Origin: Trifolium pratense
Lineage: Eukaryota; Streptophyta; Magnoliopsida; Fabales; Fabaceae
Direction of reading: 5' to 3'
NCBI RefSeq assembly: GCF_020283565.1
Contig: NC_060063.1
Coordinates: 39,332,635-39,396,634, forward strand
DNA length: 64,000 nt
The notes under the pieces are model-generated. The model searched no databases. It saw only the letters and a list, made by a program, of their open reading frames with translations, and was not told where the DNA came from. The translations under genes were made by a program, and so were the position numbers. Shown here piece after piece: positions 58,228-64,000 of the stretch. Each line of letters begins with the position of its first letter. Position 1 is the stretch's first letter.

Positions 58228-61200
58228 ATGAGTGTCATTAGTTGGAATTGCCGGGGATTGGGTAACCCGAGTGCAGTTCTTCATTTGAAATACCTCATCT
58301 GTAGATATAAACCGGATGTAATGATATTGTATGAGACTTTGGTCAACTCAAATAAAACAACTGATTTGCGTTTTGAGTTGAGTTTTGATTCTTGTCTTGC
58401 TGTTGATCGTGAAGGAAGAAGAGGGGGAGTGGCTGTTTTTTGGAATAATCATATAAATTGTAATATCACCAATTATTCTTCCAATCATGTTGATATTGAG
58501 GTGGTTGATTCAGGTAAGGGGAATTGGAGATTAACAAGTTTTTATGGTTATCCGGAAGGTAGTCGTAGAAGAGACTCTTGGAATTTACTCCGACAACTTT
58601 CTCAACGATCTAATTTACCTTGGTGTGTCATTGGTGATTTAAATGATATATTGTCTTCAGATGAAAAGAAAGGTAGAGCTGACAGAGCAAATTGGTTGAT
58701 AAATGGTTTTAGAGAAGCGGTGGGAGATGCTGGTTTATTTGATTTGTTTATGCATGGTTATCAATTCACTTGGTTTAAAAGCTTGGGAACAAATCGTGCG
58801 GTTGAAGAAAAATTGGACAGAGCTTTAGCAAATGATTCATGGAGTCAAAATTTCCCTAATGCTAGATTGGAGTGCTTGACAGCTACCTCATCTGACCATT
58901 ATCCATTGTGGCTTGTCTGTGAGCCGATTCAGCCCACTTCTTATGCACCGAGACATTTTAAATTTGAGATGGCTTGGATGGAAGATCCAGAATTTGCTAA
59001 CTTTGTTCGCAACAGGTGGAGCACATACAACGAAAATGATATTACACATAAGCTCGATGCTTGCGCATCAGACTTGTCACACTGGAGCAAGGATCATTTC
59101 CATAATTTGCGTAAGCAAATTGACGCCTATCACAAGAAACTGGAGCAGACTCGTGGTCATGTAGATGAGACCAATATCAATTACTTCAATGCTTTAAAAA
59201 AAAGATTAAATGTTTTACTTTCTCAGGAGGATCGTTTTTGGAAACAAAGAGCCAAAACTTTCTGGTACAAGGATGGAGATTTAAACACCAAATTTTTCCA
59301 TGCAGCTGCTTCTACAAGAAAGAAGGTGAATCGAATTGAAGTCTTGACCGATAATAACAATGTTGAGTGCCGATCTCAGGAAGGCATGGTTGCTATTGCT
59401 AGAGAGTATTTTTTAAATCTGTTTCAGAAGCAAAACAGTGCACGTGATGAAGTTCTTAATGCTATCACACCTTCGATAACAGTTGAGGACAACAACCAAC
59501 TTTCAGCGCCTTTCATGTTTGAAGAGTTTCGTGAAGCAATTTTTTCCATGGAAGCCGACAAGTGTCCAGGTCCGGACAGTTTCAATCCGGGTTTTTATCA
59601 ACAGTTTTGGGATATTTGTGGTCAAGAAGTCTTTAGTGCTGGTTGTTCTTGGCTTAATTCCGGTGTTTTTCCTCCTAACTTGAATTCTACTAACATCGCT
59701 TTAATTCCTAAAGGTGATGTTCAAACCACTATGAAGGATTGGAGACCAATTGCTTTGTGTAACGTTCTCTATAAAGTGGTAGCTAAAGTTCTTGCTAACA
59801 GATTAAAAGGTGTGCTTAATAAATGTATTTCTGATAATCAATCTGCTTTTGTTCCTGGAAGATCAATTCTCGATAATGCTATGGCTGCAATTGAATTAGT
59901 GCATTATATGAAAGCAAAGACTAGAGGCAAACAAGGAGATGTTGCTCTTAAACTTGATATTAGTAAAGCATATGACAGGATAGATTGGGATTATCTCAAA
60001 GATGTTATGAAAACTATGGGTTTCTCTCAAAATTGGATATCTTGGATTATGCTTTGTGTTGAGACAGTTGATTACTCAGTGATCCTCAATGGCAACACAG
60101 CTGGACCTATCATCCCGGCCAGAGGCTTACGGCAAGGGGACCCTCTGTCCCCCTATCTGTTTATTATTTGTGCCGAAGGTTTGTCGGCACTTATTAGAAA
60201 AGCAGAATGCAAAGGTGATATCCACGGGGTTAAAATTTGCAGAAATGCCCCCATTATTTCACATCTTCTTTTTGCAGATGATTGTTTCCTTTTCCTTCGA
60301 GCATCTGACAGTGAAGCTGTAATCATGAAGAATATTCTCTCTACTTACGAAGCTGCATCAGGCCAAGCAATTAACCTGCAAAAATCTGAAATTTATTGTA
60401 GCAGGAATGTCTCTCCGGCCATTCAAAACTCTGTCTCTAACATTCTAGGGGTGCAACAAGTTCTTGGTACTGGAAAATACCTCGGATTGCCTTCTATGGT
60501 TGGGAGAAGTAGAAAAGCCACTTTCAGGTTTATTAAAGATCGAATTTGGAAAAAAATAAATTCTTGGAGCAGCAGATGTCTCTCTCAAGCAGGCCGAGAA
60601 ATTATGATTAAATCGGTTCTTCAATCTATACCTTCATACATCATGAGTATTTTTTTGATTCCGTCCTCTCTTTGCGACGAAATTGAAAAGATGATGAATT
60701 CATTTTGGTGGGGCCATAACAAAGAACAGTCTAAAGGAATCCATTGGCTATCTTTGGAGCGGTTAGCTATGCACAAAAATGCGGGTGGCTTGGGTTTTAA
60801 AAGTATTCAAGCTTTTAATTATGCGATGCTTGGCAAGCAGGCCTGGAAGTTACAAGCTAATCCGGGTAATTTAATCACTAGATTATTCAAAGCTAAATAT
60901 TTTCCTAGAAGCGACTTCCTTAGCTAAAGCATTGGGCACAACCCAAGTTACGTGTGGCGAAGCATTTGGAGTGCAAAATTTATTGTTCGTGGTGGCTATA
61001 AGTGGAGTATTGGAACGGGTTATGATATATCGGTTTGGGATAATAGATGGGTGTCTGATGGTTCAGTTTTTACAAGACCCTTGCAACTGGATCCAATGTT
61101 AAGCTATTTGAATGTATCTGACTTGTTAATGGCAAATGCAAAAAAGTGGAATATGCCACTTATTTGCTCTATTTTTTATAACAGTAGTGCAACAAAAATT

Positions 61201-62311
61201 TCGCAAACTCCTTTATTAGAGTCGGTTGTTGAAGATAAATTGATCTGGAGACTTGAGAAAAATGGGCACTACTCTGTTAAGAGTGCATATCGTTACTGCA
61301 TCAATGAAGCAATTGACACAAACTGGTCTGCAAATCCCGGGTCAATGGATTAAAATTTGGAGAGCTGAAGTTCCGCCAAAAATTAAGAATTTTATTTGGC
61401 GATTATGTCGAAATTGTATTCCGACTCGTGCTCGCCTTATTCAAAAAGGCGTTAACTGTCCTGATATTTGTGCTCTTTGTGAAAATGAACAGGAAAATAA
61501 TTTACACATATTCCTCTTGTGTAACAATGCAAAGGAAATTTGGAAAAGTGTTGGATGGTGGAATACTTTGCAAACTCACTTGCAACATAATAATATTATA
61601 GACATTATCTTCTCTGTATTACAGGTTTTCAATTCAGATCAAGTGTCACTTTTCATGGTTTTGTTATGGAGTATTTGGCAACAAAGAAATGACAAGGTTT
61701 GGAGAGACAAGGTTGAACCGTTTCAACATGTACGTGCACGTGCTATCAACTTGCTTATAGATTGGAAAGGTGCGCAGAATCACAAGAACTTGCACTCCCA
61801 ACAACGACAACATAATACTGCAATTTGTTGGTCAAAACCTCCAACTGGTCGGTACAAATGCAATATAGATGCATCATTCTCCAAACAGCAGAACAAAGTT
61901 GGAATAGGTATGTGCATCCGAGATGATCAAGGAAGGTTTGTTTTGGCCAAAACAGAATGGCTATCGCCCATTACTGATGTCGATATAGGAGAAGCTCTTG
62001 GCTTACTCAGTGCTCTCAATTGGGTCCATGACCTGCAGCCGGAAAATGTTGATTTTGAACTTGATTCAAGAAATGTTGTCACTAGTTTCCATAGTAAGCA
62101 TCCTAACATGTCTGAGCTCGGAGATATTATTAAGGATTGCGTACGTGTCTATAACACTTATTTTAGAAACTCTCGTATCGAGTTTATTAGGAGACAAGCC
62201 AATGAGGTTGCTCATGCCTTAGCAAGGGTGGCCACATCTCTAGCTAGTTTCCACTTCTTTATTGATGTACCCATATGTATTTGTAACATAGTTAATAATG
62301 AAATGCTATAA
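58228..62311 (+). pseudogene. LINE ORF2: endonuclease, reverse transcriptase, RNase H; two lesions
   Basis: ATG 58228 opens MSVISWNCRGLGN, the start of an APE-type endonuclease that nicks target DNA; its SDHYPLWL motif is near residue 221. The RT follows with KCPGPDSFNPGFY, KLDISKAYDRIDW, GLRQGDPLSPYLF and the catalytic LLFADDC (about residue 680). A TAA at 60925-60927 stops the frame at 899 codons, and the same frame resumes (60952-61353) with the zinc-binding region. A frameshift near 61345 moves to the last frame, ending at 62311, with zinc-finger and RNase H (CNIDASF, FELDSRNVV, NEVAHALA). The truncated 899-aa product would keep endonuclease and RT. Confidence 0.95.
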
Positions 62312-62348
62312 GTTTTTTTCCTTCAAAAAAAAAAAAGATCTTGTTCAA

Positions 62349-62989
62349 TTTATTTTGATGAATATTTTCAAAATATTAAATTTTTACTAATATAGAATTA
62401 GTAATTATTTTCTCTCTCATTGTAAATAGTTTTAGTGGTGATTGACATTAATACCACCAACTCCCGCAACTACACGATAAAAAGGGGCCGGGAAACAACT
62501 GACTACAAACCAGGCGCACCGGTTGGCCAAATACTAAAAAATAATTGCACTACTAAATTACGGTTCATCTTCTCTTCTCTTCTCTTCATTTTGGTTGATC
62601 TTTTCCTTCGTTATGTGAGTGTCGATCTTTTCAGTGCCAAGGTAATCGCATCATCTTCTCTTCTCTTCGTTTCCGCATCCGAATGAAAGTTTAAATCAAT
62701 AGGGTTTCAGTATTCATAGAATTGCTTTGCCATGTAAATTTGCAGGGAATCGAAATTAATCAAAATCCCTATTTCCTACAACACAACTCAAGTGTTTGAG
62801 TTTATAATTAGATTAATTAACTTGTTTATTGCATGCGCCTTTGTTTGATTCCTCTCAACTCACACCTAGCTAGTAGTAGTAGTACTGTTAGTTGAAGTAA
62901 TCATGAGTGTGAGTGTCTGTTTGGTAAGTCCAATAAGCCAACTTATAGCTTATTGGACTAGCTTATAAGTTTGTTTGATAAAAATGACA
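62349..62989. other. Gene-free stretch before the second F-box/FBD gene
   Basis: No gene was seen. 62925-62985 contains TTTGGTAAGTCCAATAAGCC and its near-inverse, a fragment of a common inverted-repeat element. The shared unit with 47445 starts right after it. Confidence 0.5.
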
Positions 62990-63103
62990 AGTGTTTGAGT
63001 TTATAACCTACAGCTTTTAACATTTTTATCATTTTTTATTTACGCTATTTCAAGACGCTATTTCTTATTATTATTTATTATTTTGAGCAGATAGGCATAG
63101 ATC

Positions 63104-64000
63104 ATGGCTGGTAAAATCTCATCAACAGATGTGCATCACATCCAAGGACATAATGTGGATGATATGATTAGCGACTTACCCGAGGGCGTTCTTCTTCATA
63201 TTCTTTCTTTACTCCCTACCAAAGATGTTGTAAGAACTTCCGTATTAGCAACAAAATGGAGACACTTGTGGACCTACTTATCCGTCTTTGATTTTAAAAT
63301 TCCATATCCTCTATATAATAAGTCAAAAGACCAAAATCAGAATTCAGTAAATTGTCTCTTGGATCTAGTTGGAAGACTACTGCGAAAATCTAATTGTGTA
63401 GAAAGGCTCTCCATTGACATATTTGAAATTGCTGTTGATGGAGATAAAGTTAGTTCTTTAATATCTTCTGCTTCGAAGCACAAACTACAATATCTTAAAC
63501 TTTCACTAGGTGTTCCAATTCCAAATGATAAGTTTGCGTTACCCCATTGTTTCTCGGCATTTGAGTCATTGAATGAACTTTGTTTAGGACTCAAGTTCAC
63601 TCTTTGTATTCCTAGTGATATTTGTTTCCCTAGTCTGAAGAAATTAGTAGTTTCAGATGTTACATTTGCAAATGAGGAGTCGGTTCAACAACTTTTCTCT
63701 GGGTGCCCTGTCTTACAAGAGTTGACCTTGTACAATTGTTATTGGGAGAATATAGAGCAGATCAGTGTTGCAATTTCCACATTAAGGAAGTTGACTATCT
63801 ATTTTGACCTTTGTTGTGTAGATGATGAGGATGATTATATGACAGTCATGATTGATGCTGTGAATCTTTTATCTTTAAGTTGCACATGCCATGCAGCAAT
63901 ACGATTTATCCCTGTTAACTTGACCTCCATAGTTGATGCCCATGTTCATCTTGAGGATGACAGTCAACTTGTACCTGTACTATATGTTGCTCATTGTATA
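63104..64000 (+). CDS. F-box/FBD/LRR-repeat protein, second copy, truncated by window edge
   Basis: The first 299 codons are visible, open to the edge. The protein is almost the same as that from 47561: I count about 10 differing residues (for example TED to TKD in the F-box, DVEF to DVTF, DPCC to DLCC). The F-box is at residues about 22-60. The start and 110 bp of leader are shared; the DNA upstream of 62990 is not. By comparison a first intron should begin after codon 320, beyond the window. Confidence 0.92.
   Translation, partial: MAGKISSTDVHHIQGHNVDDMISDLPEGVLLHILSLLPTKDVVRTSVLATKWRHLWTYLSVFDFKIPYPLYNKSKDQNQNSVNCLLDLVGRLLRKSNCVERLSIDIFEIAVDGDKVSSLISSASKHKLQYLKLSLGVPIPNDKFALPHCFSAFESLNELCLGLKFTLCIPSDICFPSLKKLVVSDVTFANEESVQQLFSGCPVLQELTLYNCYWENIEQISVAISTLRKLTIYFDLCCVDDEDDYMTVMIDAVNLLSLSCTCHAAIRFIPVNLTSIVDAHVHLEDDSQLVPVLYVAHCI

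Larger units (their letters stand above)
57470..62334 (+). mobile_element. Full-length L1 LINE with target-site duplication, lacking ORF1
   Basis: The 4865-bp element is flanked by AAGATCTTGTTCAA at 57456-57469 and 62335-62348 and ends in a poly(A) run. Its first 758 bp are GC-richer, with repeated GCCGCCG motifs, and contain no ORF1 (nucleic-acid-binding protein) although plant L1s normally have one. ORF2 follows from 58228. Two lesions break ORF2. Confidence 0.93.

Noticed and set aside
1..64000. CRISPR arrays, bacterial operons or phage genes
   Set aside because: All tandem repeats seen are short minisatellites or transposon arms; gene structure is eukaryotic throughout.

Overview
This is a stretch of plant nuclear DNA. 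It has spliced genes with GT-AG introns, a nuclear initiator tRNA-Met gene, F-box/LRR gene families, and a dense layer of plant transposons (Ty1/copia, L1 and RTE LINEs, tRNA-derived SINEs, Helitrons, CACTA, Mutator-like and Tourist-like elements). The style of the repeats and the expansion of F-box/FBD and F-box/RNI genes suggest a papilionoid legume, probably the Medicago/Trifolium group. That assignment is inference; no marker in the window proves it.

Layout. 1-2300: a miniature element, an orphan exon (743-865), a gluconokinase pseudogene on the minus strand, and tRNA-iMet(CAT). 3603-9522: a complete nine-exon condensin II subunit D3 (CAP-D3) gene, 1327 aa by my splicing. 9523-18080: a gene desert holding a Helitron end, a 455-bp direct duplication, and a nested Tourist-like element with a LINE fragment and a second Helitron end inside. 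18420-19502: an intact DnaJ/DUF1977 membrane co-chaperone gene. 19446-29605: copy A of a segmental duplication, interrupted by a 5.3-kb copia element that itself carries a MITE, and ending in a broken WUN1-like gene. 29600-32500: LINE debris. 33072-34871: an intact F-box/RNI-LRR gene, with a decayed antisense relative at 37530-37993. 36855-41630: SINE, MULE, Tourist-like and Helitron pieces. 42949-43258: a coatomer zeta pseudogene. 43288-45870: copy B of the duplication, ending in an intact WUN1-like gene. 47561-49198: a three-exon F-box/FBD gene, followed by a decayed F-box copy. 51770-57300: an old L1 split by a 4.3-kb CACTA element with gene-like contents. 57470-62334: a full-length L1 with target-site duplications but no ORF1. 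63104-64000: a near-identical second F-box/FBD gene, cut by the window edge.

The intact host genes are not functionally linked: chromosome condensation, ER-type co-chaperone, two kinds of F-box proteins and a wound-induced SnoaL-like protein. What ties the window together is layered insertion and duplication. Many insertions keep exact target-site duplications, so their relative order can be read. I found no undescribed multi-gene system. The strongest unusual observations are a SINE whose target-site duplication rebuilt a stop codon, an empty site that dates the copia insertion, a CACTA element carrying exon-like blocks, and a duplication whose second copy starts exactly at a Helitron terminus.
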